From Croceibacterium sp. TMG7-5b_MA50 (GTDB lineage Bacteria; Pseudomonadota; Alphaproteobacteria; Sphingomonadales; Sphingomonadaceae), in the NCBI RefSeq assembly GCF_039830145.1, contig NZ_CP156082.1:266001-330000 (forward strand): 64,000 nucleotides of DNA, read 5' to 3'. Positions 25,729 to 34,227 of the stretch are shown here, piece after piece. The position numbers and the translations under genes are program-made. Within the stretch, counting starts at the first letter, position 1, and each line of letters begins with the position of its first letter. Below the pieces are notes generated by a model, which saw only the letters and a program-made list of their open reading frames with translations, was not told where the DNA came from and did no database searches.

Positions 25729-26126
25729 GCCAGCCACCGCACGGCGTTGAGGCCGATCATCAGCCCGCTGATGCCGAGACCCACCGACAGCATCAGGTAC
25801 AGCGCGGCAAAGAGCAGCTGGCCCCGCTCGATCAGCAGCACCATCTCCAGGCTGAAGGCGGAGAAGGTGGTGAACCCGCCGAGCAGGCCGGTGCCGAGCA
25901 GCAGCCGCGCCTGTTCGCCGCCGCCGCCCTTGGCCAGCACGCCGGCGAGCACGCCCATCAGCAGGCTGCCGATGGTGTTCACCGCCAGGGTGGCGAAGGG
26001 GAAGGTGCCGACGATTGCGGGGCCGAGCCAGCCGGTCAGCCATCGACCTGCCTGCCAGCGAAGCAGCGCGCCGATGCCGCCGCCGAGTGCCACGGACAGC
26101 GAGGCGAGAAGGGGTGTAGCGTTCAT
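25725..26126 (-). CDS. crcB: Fluoride ion channel CrcB/Fluc
   Basis: Small dual-topology fluoride channel that relieves F- toxicity. The 133-residue protein has four membrane helices and the Fluc signatures GGGIGALLRW, then GTFPFATLAVNTIGSLLMG and GLLGGFTTFSAFSLE; the last holds the fluoride-track Phe, Thr and Ser residues. It is the first gene of the crcB-rluA-HAD-membrane-ATP12 operon. I looked for a fluoride riboswitch in the short upstream gap and saw none. Confidence 0.95.
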   Translation of the reverse strand: MNATPLLASLSVALGGGIGALLRWQAGRWLTGWLGPAIVGTFPFATLAVNTIGSLLMGVLAGVLAKGGGGEQARLLLGTGLLGGFTTFSAFSLEMVLLIERGQLLFAALYLMLSVGLGISGLMIGLNAVRWLA

Positions 26127-26188
26127 GATCGCCCGTGCCTTAGCGCCCGGCGGCGGGGCAGGGAACCCGTCTGCTGCAGCCGGGGGAC

Positions 26189-26413
26189 TCAGCTGGCGGG
26201 TGGCGGCCGCTGCCCTGTCGCCCTGGCAGCTTCCACCGCGCGGCGATCAGCCTCCGCCTGCCGGTCCGCCGCGACCATCTCCTTGTCCAGCCTGGCCGCC
26301 GTGGTGCCCACCTGCTTCTGCGCCGCGTCATAGCGTTCGTCGAAGCTTGGCTCCTGCCGACACGCGGCAAGGCCGAACAGCGTCAGGGTGCAAAGGGGCA
26401 GCAGTCGCGGCAT
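26189..26413 (-). CDS. Small lipoprotein translationally coupled to tamB
   Basis: A 74-residue protein with a lipoprotein signal peptide (MPRLLPLCTLTLFGLAAC, cysteine at 18). The short mature part is charged and helical (SFDERYDAAQKQVGTTAARL, then DKEMVAADRQAEADRRAVEA), which could form a coiled coil, and it ends GQRPPPAS. I recognise no family. Its ATG shares one base with the tamB stop (TGATG), making it the third gene of a tamA-tamB-lipoprotein operon. A role with the translocation and assembly module is inferred from position only. Confidence 0.72.
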   Translation of the reverse strand: MPRLLPLCTLTLFGLAACRQEPSFDERYDAAQKQVGTTAARLDKEMVAADRQAEADRRAVEAARATGQRPPPAS

Positions 26414-29400
26414 CAGTAGTTCTTGCGATAACGGGCGCTGACATTGGTCGCCCCCGAACCGCCCGCCTGGCTCAGGATCGACAGTGCCGGAGTCAGGCTC
26501 ACTTCCAGCTGGGTGGCGGTGAAGCCCTGCGCGTCGGTGATGAACTCCACGTAGATGTCGTCCGTCAGGTACTGCCCGGCGGCAAGCGCCGTGCCGCGGC
26601 CCGTCTCGTCATCGCTGCCCAGGATCCGCAGCCGATCGATGCCGGAAGCGGCGCGGAGCTGACCGAGCGGGTTCAGCCCGCCGCCCGAGCCACGCAGGGA
26701 GTTGAGCGACGCGGCAAGCTGCACCGCCTGGATCGCCGACAGATTGCCGACCGAGCTGCCGAACAGGATGCGGCTGAGGATCTCGTCTTGCGGCAGGCCG
26801 GGGGTGGAGGAGAAGGTGATCTGCGGATTGAACGCGCGCCCTTCGACATTCACGTTGACCGTGACGTCCTCGATATCCTCTGTCGCGACGATGGTGATCT
26901 GCGGATCGATCGTGTTGCCGCCGGTGAACTGGACCCGCCCATCGCTCAGTTCGAAGGAGCGGCCGGCAAAACCCAGGGTACCGCGGATCAGCTCCACCTC
27001 GCCGGACATGCTAGGTGCGGCGCTGGTGCCCGCGACGTTGAAGTTCGCACGCCATTCCGATTCCAGGCCCATACCGGAGACGTAGAGCCGTTCGGGCGCG
27101 ACCAGGTCGATGTCGAGCGCGAGCTGTTCGAACAGGCCGGCGGACGGCTCTGCCGGCTCGTCCCCGGTGATGCGCTGCGGGCCGCGTGGCGGCTTGAAGC
27201 GGACGCCGGTCAGCGTCGGCACCTCGGCCGCGCCTTGCCGCACGATCTGATAGCGGGTTTCCGGCAGCCTGATCTGCCCGGCCAACAGGGCGTTCTGCCC
27301 CGCCGCCTTGGTCAGGCGCAGATTGCCCGTCGCGCGTGCAGCGATCTGGTCGCTGTCGGCGAGTTCCGCATTGTCCATCGTGACGGCGATGTTCATCGGA
27401 TACCCGGCATCGGCGGCCAAGCTGACGAAGCCGTTGGCGCTGACCGTGCCGTCACCCGCCCGCGCGGTCAGGCTGCGGACTTCCAGCCGATCGCCGGTGA
27501 ACCGGCCATCGATCGCCATGTTGGTCAGCCGGGTGCCGTAGGTCTGGTTCTGGTAGGTCAGGTTGCTGGACCGGACGAGGCCAGCGAAGGAGGGGGCCGA
27601 CACCGTTCCGCTGAAATCGGCGGCGACGCCAACAGGACCGCTGAGGCTCTGATCCACCTGCCCGGCGAAGGAGAACAGCGTGTCCGCCGGTCCGTTGTAA
27701 CGGATTCCGCCGCTGAGCGGCGCGGCCAGCAACCGCTCGCTCCAGGTGCCGGCACTGGTGCCAAGGGGGCGGAGAGAGGCGACCATGCGGCCGATCACGG
27801 CACCGCGATCACGCATCACGGCGCGTGCCTCGCCACCATCGGGCAGCAGCTTGCCGACGAAGTTGATGTCGATCGGCCGGCTGACCGCGGCGGCGGTCGT
27901 CCGGGTGAAATTGTCGATCGACAGGCGGGCATCGGCGCTGGGGAAGGCAGTGCTGCTGGCCTGCGCGAAGTCGAGGCTGCCGGTCGCCCGTCCGCCGATA
28001 CCAGCACCCGGCGCGAAGGCGTTGAGGATGGTGAGGTCGAGCCGGTCCAGGCGGGTCTGCAGCTCGATCCCCTCGCCATACTGGCCGGCGAGGCGGACAT
28101 CCCCCTCACCAAAGGTGATACGGGTCGGCAGCAATTCGTAGGTGCCGTCACCCGGCACGATGCGGGCGGGGCTGGCGGTGCGGAAATCAATGCCGCGGAC
28201 CCGGCCCTGCAACGCGGCGCGCCACAGTTCGGGTTGCAGATCGGCGTTCATCGCCACGCGGAACGGCACGCCGCTGGTCCCTTCGGCCAGCACTTTCGCC
28301 AGCCCACGGCCATTCTGGTAGTCGACCTGCGCGCGGGCGGCGACGATGTTGAGCGCGCCATAACGGGTCTGCGCCAGTTGCGCGTCAGCCACCACGCGGG
28401 GCTGGTCGTACAGCACGATCTGCGCGTCCACGATGGCGGAGCCGATCGCCAGCTGGGCCGGGCCGGGGAGGACCGTGTTGCGGGCGCGCAGATTGACCAG
28501 CGCCTGCTGGTACTGGCCCAGGGCCGACAGGCGCACCACGCCACCCAGGCCGTTGCCATTGGCGGTCAGCTGTCCGGCGAACGGGCCGGCATTGGTCTGC
28601 TGCACGCGGCCGGCGACATCGATGCCGCCCAGATTGGCGTTGTTGATGGTCAGCGTCAGGGGGGCGCTGGTCGCCAGCACCACGTCAGCCGTCAGCGGGC
28701 CGTAATCCGTGGCGGCGGTACCCTGCAGGCGATAGCCGCCGCGCGCACCGGTGATCCGCGCCTGCACATCGGCGAGCCCGATGCCGAAGCCGGGCCGCTC
28801 CACGGTGATGGTGGCATTGGGGTTGGCGATGGTGCCCGCGACCTGCACGCCCACCGCGCCATAGGCGGTGGTGGTGCCGTTCAGCGCCAGCGTCAGCCGC
28901 CCGTCCGGCGACCATGATCCGCGGCCACCGGTGATGCGCGCATCCGGTGCATCGAGCCTCAGATTGCTGAAGCGGACCACGCCGTCGGGGCCGTACAGCA
29001 CGTCCGTCGCCGCCACGGCATTGCCGCCGAGGAAGTTCAGCACGCTGTCGTTCAGCAGCCGGGTGGACCGGGCCCGAACGCGGCCCTGCATGGCAAAACC
29101 GCCGGTCGGCACCGTCTTCAGGTCGATATCGGTGTCGATGTTGAAGATGCCGACGCTTTCCAGTCGGTAATTGTCGATCCGCCCGTCGATCGCACCGGTG
29201 TAGAGCCCGGTGGAAGTGTCGGCGACCACGATCAGCCCGGCGTCGATCCGGTCAGAACGGATGCGCAGATTGTCCGACAGGATGCGCGTGCCGTCGATCG
29301 CCAGATCGCCCGCCAGCCGCACATTGCGAAGCGTGCCGCCGGCCACTGTGTCGAGGCCGACGATGCGGCTGACGCGGGCGTCCACGGGGATCAGGATCTG

Positions 29401-30657
29401 GTCCGCATCCACGCGTGCCGCGCCGCTGGCGGCGAGGTTTTCCAGACCCATGTCGTTCATGAACAGACGGGTAGCGTTGATCTGGTACTGCACCGCAGGC
29501 GTGGCGAAGGCGCCGTCCAGCACCAGCTGCGCGCGCAGACCACTGCCCGCCAGATTGGGAGCGATCGCCGCCGGCTTCAGCAGCACGAAACCGAGCCGCA
29601 ACTCGTCAAAGCTGTTGTCCGACAGGTCCACCAACCCTTGCGTGTTCAGGCGGAAGGCATCGGAATTGATGTTGCCGGCAAGGTCGACCCGGCGTTCATC
29701 CAGCCGGCCGGTCAGGTCGAGATTGAGGATTGGGCCCAACAGGGTCGCAGTCGGCCCTTCGAACAGGCGCGCCACGCGCGTGGGCCCCCGCAGCGTGAAG
29801 GTGCCGTCACGCGCTAGGACCTGCACGCGGGCGAAGGCGTCACCGGCGAGATCGGCATTGAGGCGGCCGTCCCACTTGGTCCAGCTACCGCGCCCGTTCA
29901 CCTGCACGCGCAGCGGATCAGTCAGGCCGGCCATGGCGGCGATGACGCCGCCTGCCGGTGCGTTGAGGTCAAGGTCGATGTCGAGCTTGTTGTCCTCCGG
30001 CACGGCATCCAGCACCAGTGCCACCGTATCGCCACCGGAGATGCCGGCACCGCCGATGGTGCGGCCGTTAAAATCCACTTGAGCACGGCCGTCGGCGATA
30101 TGCACCTCGCCATCCATGCCGACGATGCGGCGTTGGCCGCTGACCGGCGCCTCCGCCACAAAGCGGCCGATGCGCAGGGTGTCTACATCGATGTCGTAAT
30201 CTGGCAGCAGCGGTGCGTCGCTGGGCGGCGTCTCGTTGAATTGCGGCAGGCGGGCGAGGGTGATGAGCGGGCTGGTCAACGCGCGCACATCGATATGGCC
30301 GTTCACAAAGGCAAAGGGTCGCCAGTCTACCGCGACTTCCGGACTGCTAACGAACACGCCCTGCGGATCGGAGATGGCGAGGTCGCGGATGGTCATGCGG
30401 CCGTAGATTGATCCGTCGATCCGGCCGATGCCGATCTGCATCCCGTTTTCAAATTCGAGCGCCTCGATCTGGCGCACCACGAAGCGCTTCCCCGGTCCGG
30501 TGTTGATGCTAAGGAGCACGGCGGCGATCAGCACGACAAGTGCCAGCAGCACGATGCCGACCCACTTGGCGATGCGCAGCCCCAGATTGTGGTGTCGCGG
30601 CTCGGTGCGGTCGAATGTCTCGCCTTCGGCCGGGATCATGGTGGGCTCGTCCGTCAT
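26413..30657 (-). CDS. tamB: Translocation and assembly module inner-membrane protein TamB
   Basis: A giant (1414-residue) AsmA/DUF490-family protein. One membrane helix near the N-terminus (about 31-51, VGIVLLALVVLIAAVLLSIN) anchors it in the inner membrane. The remainder is a very long beta-rich periplasmic domain predicted to form a hydrophobic groove for lipid transport or outer-membrane protein assembly. The C-terminal DUF490 signature is visible (GTLGFAGRSFELSDGRVQF, then EDIEDVTVNVNVEG, FSSTPGLPQDEILSRILFG and the end ALSILSQAGG...ARYRKNY). It starts one base inside the tamA stop (TGATG), as expected for a TamA-TamB complex. Confidence 0.95.
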   Translation of the reverse strand: MTDEPTMIPAEGETFDRTEPRHHNLGLRIAKWVGIVLLALVVLIAAVLLSINTGPGKRFVVRQIEALEFENGMQIGIGRIDGSIYGRMTIRDLAISDPQGVFVSSPEVAVDWRPFAFVNGHIDVRALTSPLITLARLPQFNETPPSDAPLLPDYDIDVDTLRIGRFVAEAPVSGQRRIVGMDGEVHIADGRAQVDFNGRTIGGAGISGGDTVALVLDAVPEDNKLDIDLDLNAPAGGVIAAMAGLTDPLRVQVNGRGSWTKWDGRLNADLAGDAFARVQVLARDGTFTLRGPTRVARLFEGPTATLLGPILNLDLTGRLDERRVDLAGNINSDAFRLNTQGLVDLSDNSFDELRLGFVLLKPAAIAPNLAGSGLRAQLVLDGAFATPAVQYQINATRLFMNDMGLENLAASGAARVDADQILIPVDARVSRIVGLDTVAGGTLRNVRLAGDLAIDGTRILSDNLRIRSDRIDAGLIVVADTSTGLYTGAIDGRIDNYRLESVGIFNIDTDIDLKTVPTGGFAMQGRVRARSTRLLNDSVLNFLGGNAVAATDVLYGPDGVVRFSNLRLDAPDARITGGRGSWSPDGRLTLALNGTTTAYGAVGVQVAGTIANPNATITVERPGFGIGLADVQARITGARGGYRLQGTAATDYGPLTADVVLATSAPLTLTINNANLGGIDVAGRVQQTNAGPFAGQLTANGNGLGGVVRLSALGQYQQALVNLRARNTVLPGPAQLAIGSAIVDAQIVLYDQPRVVADAQLAQTRYGALNIVAARAQVDYQNGRGLAKVLAEGTSGVPFRVAMNADLQPELWRAALQGRVRGIDFRTASPARIVPGDGTYELLPTRITFGEGDVRLAGQYGEGIELQTRLDRLDLTILNAFAPGAGIGGRATGSLDFAQASSTAFPSADARLSIDNFTRTTAAAVSRPIDINFVGKLLPDGGEARAVMRDRGAVIGRMVASLRPLGTSAGTWSERLLAAPLSGGIRYNGPADTLFSFAGQVDQSLSGPVGVAADFSGTVSAPSFAGLVRSSNLTYQNQTYGTRLTNMAIDGRFTGDRLEVRSLTARAGDGTVSANGFVSLAADAGYPMNIAVTMDNAELADSDQIAARATGNLRLTKAAGQNALLAGQIRLPETRYQIVRQGAAEVPTLTGVRFKPPRGPQRITGDEPAEPSAGLFEQLALDIDLVAPERLYVSGMGLESEWRANFNVAGTSAAPSMSGEVELIRGTLGFAGRSFELSDGRVQFTGGNTIDPQITIVATEDIEDVTVNVNVEGRAFNPQITFSSTPGLPQDEILSRILFGSSVGNLSAIQAVQLAASLNSLRGSGGGLNPLGQLRAASGIDRLRILGSDDETGRGTALAAGQYLTDDIYVEFITDAQGFTATQLEVSLTPALSILSQAGGSGATNVSARYRKNY

Positions 30658-33101
30658 CAGAAAGCCTGCCCGATCGAGATGTAGAGGTTGAGGCGGCTTT
30701 CGCCCCGACGGCGCGCCATGGGGGTCGCGATGTCCACGCGCAGTGGGCCGAAGTTCGTGTAATATCGCGCACCGACGCCGACCCCGATGCGGATATCGTC
30801 AAAGGTCGGGTAAGTCTCGGTATAGACCTGCCCGGCATCGACGAAGCCGACGACGCCGAAATTGCCGAAGCGATAGCGGACCTCCGCCGCACCCTCCACC
30901 AGGCTGCGGCCGCCGATCGGGCGGATCAGCGTCTCGGGCTCATCCGAATCCTCGTCCGTCGGGTCGAAATCGGGATTGGCGTACTCGACCCGCGGGCCGA
31001 GCTGCTGGAACCCGAAGCCGCGTACCGACCCACCACCGCCGGCATAGAACCGGCGGGATGGGGCGAGATCGAATCGGTCGATGCCCTGGATCGTGCCGAA
31101 ACGCAGGCGCCCCGCCACCACGAAGCTGTCGCCGATCGGCAGGTAGGCGCTGCCGTCAATGCGAGCCCGCAAATAGGTGTCGAACCCGTCCTGCAGCGAC
31201 GCCTCGGGCTCCACCAGAGCGGTCAGCCGGAAGCCGCTGGTGGGGTTCAGCAGGTCGTCCGACGTGTCGAAGCCGGCTTGGCCGGTCAGCCCGCCGATGA
31301 AGAAGGTCCGGTCCGCCAGATCGTTGATGGAGAAGTCGAAATCCTCCTCGACCGAGCCGAGGATCTGCGCGCCATAGGCATAGGTGAACCGCTTCTGCCA
31401 GATGGGCGTGGAATCGTAGGTGACCAGGGTCGCCAGCCGGCCAGTGTAAGCCTCGAACGCGTCATAATCGCTGTGCAGCGCTTCCGCTGTCAGGCTGAAA
31501 GTCCGGTCACGCCGCCCGGCGTTGGAGCGGCGGAAAGTGACACCTGCGCCCTGTTCGCGGGTACCCAGCACGGCATTGGCGATCAGCGCGCCTTCGGGCG
31601 GGAACAGGTTGCGGTGGGTCCAGCTGCCTTCGACCCGGACGCCCTGGCCGGTGCCGTAGCCAGCGCTGCCGGCGATCGTGCGTGGCGGGCCGGCATCCTG
31701 ATCGACCAGGATAGTGGCATATTGGGTGCCGTTGCCGGCATCCTCCCCCGTTTGTTCCGGGCTGACGGCGACTGTGTTGAACAGGCCGGTGGCGACCAGC
31801 GCCTGACGCAGGTCGTCCACCATGCGGCTGTCGTACAATTCGCCGCGATCGAAGCGGCTGAGCACCTCGATATGCTCCGCATCGAAGGCGAGGTTGCCGG
31901 TGGTGCGGATGCCGCCGAACACCGACCGCGGGCCGACCTCGATCGGCAGGGTGTAGTCGCCGCCGCCGGTCTCGGGATCGAGCAGGATATCGCGTTGGCC
32001 GACCTTGGCGAAGGGATAGCCGTTCTCCGGCAGGGCGACCGCCACCTGCGCCTCCGCACCCTGTACACGCTCGGCGATGATCGGCTGCCCGACCTCCAGC
32101 GCCAGGTTGCTGGCGATCAGGTCGTCGGGCACCGTCGGCGTCGCGTTCACGTTGATGCTGGCGAAGTTGTAGCGTTGCCCCGGGACCACATCAAGCACCG
32201 CGGTCAGCGGCGCGGCATTGTCCTCCCCCGTACGGTCCAGCCGCGTGGTGACGGCGGCATCGTACCAGCCTTCGGAAGCGAGAATGCTCTTCAGCAGCGC
32301 GCTGTCTTCGGTCAGGCGGGCGGAGATCTGGGCGACATTGGCCGCCTCGTCATCCTCGCCAAGCGCGGACAGGTCGTCGAACATGGCGGTCAGATTGGCG
32401 GCGCTGTCATCGTCCACGGCTTCAAGCCCGTTGACCTGGACAACGTAGGCGACCTCCACCGGCTCGGCGTCGCTTTCCGCCTCGGTGAACTGCACCTCTT
32501 CCACCTGGAAGCTTTCAAGCGGCGGCAGGGGTTCGGTCAGCGCGGTATCGGTGATGGGCGCATCACCGATGACCTCCTGCGTGTCGCCATCCGCCAGCGC
32601 GGCGTCGCCTGCCGGCGGTGTTTGCCCCTCCGTCGGGGCGGCACCGGCCTGCTGCGCTGCCGCTGTCTGCTCGGCAGCGACGCGGCGTTCGAAATCCTCG
32701 ATGGATTCGAGCGGACCTTCCAGATCGGCATCGGCGTTGTCGAGCGCGGGGACCGTCGCCTCGAATTCGGCATCGGGGATGACTGGCTCCACCGCGGGCA
32801 GTTCTGCATCAGGCGGGGGTGGCGGCACCTCCAGCGGGGCCGGCTGCGTCGGCTGGGCGGTGCCCTGTGATGCGGCGGTATCCTGTGCCTCAACGGCGCT
32901 TGCCGCGACCAACGTCGCGAACGCCAGGGCGATGCCGCTGACGCGCGTCAGCGTTCGACGTCGCCGCGCAAGGGCACCAATCCGGCGCTCACCTGTTTCC
33001 TGCCTGAGCCCGCCCGCATTGTGCAAAAGAGGATTCCCCACTTGATCCCTGATGGTCTTGCCCCCGCCAGCACCTCCCCGGATGCGCCCGCTGGCGATCA
33101 T
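30657..33101 (-). CDS. tamA: TamA-like outer-membrane assembly protein (BamA/Omp85 family)
   Basis: Outer-membrane partner of TamB. The C-terminal half is a 16-strand Omp85 barrel with the canonical end GPLRVDIATPMARRRGE...YISIGQAF (terminal Phe) and the GSVRGFGFQQLGPR segment. It is preceded by POTRA repeats (YNFASINVNATPTVPDD; FGGIRTTGNLAFDAEHI). Unusually, about 130 acidic, proline-rich residues separate the signal peptide (SGIALAFATLVAASAVEA) from the first POTRA. The start is uncertain. ATG 33101 has GGCGGA ahead but gives a long n-region; GTG 33041 and TTG 33026 are alternatives, and all overlap the divergent YihY frame. The frame continues to 34283, but that part is antisense to YihY. 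Confidence 0.88.
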   Translation of the reverse strand: MIASGRIRGGAGGGKTIRDQVGNPLLHNAGGLRQETGERRIGALARRRRTLTRVSGIALAFATLVAASAVEAQDTAASQGTAQPTQPAPLEVPPPPPDAELPAVEPVIPDAEFEATVPALDNADADLEGPLESIEDFERRVAAEQTAAAQQAGAAPTEGQTPPAGDAALADGDTQEVIGDAPITDTALTEPLPPLESFQVEEVQFTEAESDAEPVEVAYVVQVNGLEAVDDDSAANLTAMFDDLSALGEDDEAANVAQISARLTEDSALLKSILASEGWYDAAVTTRLDRTGEDNAAPLTAVLDVVPGQRYNFASINVNATPTVPDDLIASNLALEVGQPIIAERVQGAEAQVAVALPENGYPFAKVGQRDILLDPETGGGDYTLPIEVGPRSVFGGIRTTGNLAFDAEHIEVLSRFDRGELYDSRMVDDLRQALVATGLFNTVAVSPEQTGEDAGNGTQYATILVDQDAGPPRTIAGSAGYGTGQGVRVEGSWTHRNLFPPEGALIANAVLGTREQGAGVTFRRSNAGRRDRTFSLTAEALHSDYDAFEAYTGRLATLVTYDSTPIWQKRFTYAYGAQILGSVEEDFDFSINDLADRTFFIGGLTGQAGFDTSDDLLNPTSGFRLTALVEPEASLQDGFDTYLRARIDGSAYLPIGDSFVVAGRLRFGTIQGIDRFDLAPSRRFYAGGGGSVRGFGFQQLGPRVEYANPDFDPTDEDSDEPETLIRPIGGRSLVEGAAEVRYRFGNFGVVGFVDAGQVYTETYPTFDDIRIGVGVGARYYTNFGPLRVDIATPMARRRGESRLNLYISIGQAF

Positions 33102-34181
33102 CAACTTTCCGCCGACGTGAATGGTTCCCCTGTTGAACCAGGTGCTCACAAGGCGCCTGGAGCAGCTGCATGCTCGCCACTGGAGGTGCCGCGCGCTGGC
33201 TGGATCGAGGTGATCAAGCGGATGATGACGATGTGGGGGTACCACAACCTGTCGCTGGTGGGCGCGGGGGTGGCGTTCTTCACCTTCCTGGCGCTGACCC
33301 CGCTGATCGCGGCCACCGTGATGATCTACGGCCTGATCGGCGATCCGGAAACGGTGCGGCGGCAGATGCAGGCGCTGGTGGAGATCATCCCGCAGGAAGC
33401 GGCGGTGCTGATCCAGGATCAGTTGCTGGGTGCGGTGAACGCCAATGCCGGCGTCACCGGTTTCGCGCTGATTATCGCCTTGTTCTTCGCTATATACGGC
33501 GGCACCCGCGCGGCGAACGGGCTGATCGGCGCGCTGAACATCATCAACGAGGAGCACGAGAGCCGGGGCATGGTCACCCTGACGGTGCGCGCCATGCTGC
33601 TGACGATGGCGGTGATCTTCGTGGCACTGACCGGACTTATCAGCGGCGGCGTGTTCGCTTGGTTGCAGACACAGACCCAAATCCTGATCGGGCCAGGGAC
33701 TGACTTCTTCTTCAGCCTGCTTCCGTGGATTGCGTCCATTCTGCTGGGTAGTGCCGGGTTCGCGGTGATCATGCGCTACGGCCCGGATCGCCGGCCCGCC
33801 AAGTGGCGCTGGCTGGCGCCGGGGGCCCTGCTGGCGACGATCCTGTGGATCGCCATCACCTTCGGCTTCTCGTTCTATGTCGCCTATGTCAGCGATTACA
33901 ATGCCACGTACGGCTCGCTGTCGGCGGTGGTCGTGTTCCTGATGTGGCTGTTCCTGTCCGCCTACGGCATCCTGGCCGGTGCGCTGCTGAACGCCGAGCT
34001 GGAGCGGCAGACGACGGTGGACACCACCGCGGGCGAACCCAAGCCGATGGGGCAGCGCGGCGCCGTGCTGGCCGACCTTGCGGAAGGCGGGATGAGCATG
34101 GAGCAGTGGATGGCGAAGGCGGAACAGCGCAAGATGCGCCGCCACATGCGCAAGATGAAGCGGCGCGAGGCCGCGGCCTGA
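33021..34181 (+). CDS. YihY/BrkB family inner-membrane protein
   Basis: A polytopic protein of up to 386 residues in the YihY/virulence factor BrkB (UPF0761) family. The core begins at WIEVIKRMMTMWGYHNLSLV, then GAGVAFFTFLALTPLIA, and continues through IYGGTRAANGLIGALNIINEE, GSAGFAVIMRYGPDR and WRWLAPGALLATILWI, with about six membrane helices. It ends in a basic tail (RKMRRHMRKMKRREAAA). Function is unestablished; the old RNase BN name is obsolete. The GTG at 33021 and TTG at 33042 (AAGAGG nine bases ahead) are both possible starts. The first ~60 residues are Pro/Ala-rich and overlap tamA, so the true start may be later. Confidence 0.85.
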   Translation: MQKRIPHLIPDGLAPASTSPDAPAGDHQLSADVNGSPVEPGAHKAPGAAACSPLEVPRAGWIEVIKRMMTMWGYHNLSLVGAGVAFFTFLALTPLIAATVMIYGLIGDPETVRRQMQALVEIIPQEAAVLIQDQLLGAVNANAGVTGFALIIALFFAIYGGTRAANGLIGALNIINEEHESRGMVTLTVRAMLLTMAVIFVALTGLISGGVFAWLQTQTQILIGPGTDFFFSLLPWIASILLGSAGFAVIMRYGPDRRPAKWRWLAPGALLATILWIAITFGFSFYVAYVSDYNATYGSLSAVVVFLMWLFLSAYGILAGALLNAELERQTTVDTTAGEPKPMGQRGAVLADLAEGGMSMEQWMAKAEQRKMRRHMRKMKRREAAA

Positions 34182-34190
34182 CCGGCCGAT

Positions 34191-34217
34191 GCGGGCCGGC
34201 GCCACGCGCCAGCCCGC
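34191..34217. terminator. Hairpin between convergent yihY and M20 hydrolase genes
   Basis: GCGGGCCGGCG (34191-34201) pairs with CGCCAGCCCGC (34207-34217) with one C/A mismatch and a 5-base loop, in the 46-base gap between two convergent stops. No T-run follows; a bidirectional terminator role is inferred from position. Confidence 0.42.
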
Positions 34218-34227
34218 GTTATCAAGA

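Noticed and set aside
26127-26188. Possible fluoride riboswitch before crcB
   Set aside because: The gap is only 62 bases and lacks the conserved GGNGAUGG...GUUCCGCC-type pattern.
24697-28917. A 1406-codon plus-strand open frame antisense to rluA, crcB and tamB
   Set aside because: It is a by-product of high GC at third codon positions opposite well-identified genes; its translation is Arg/His/Gln/Gly-rich with no domain.
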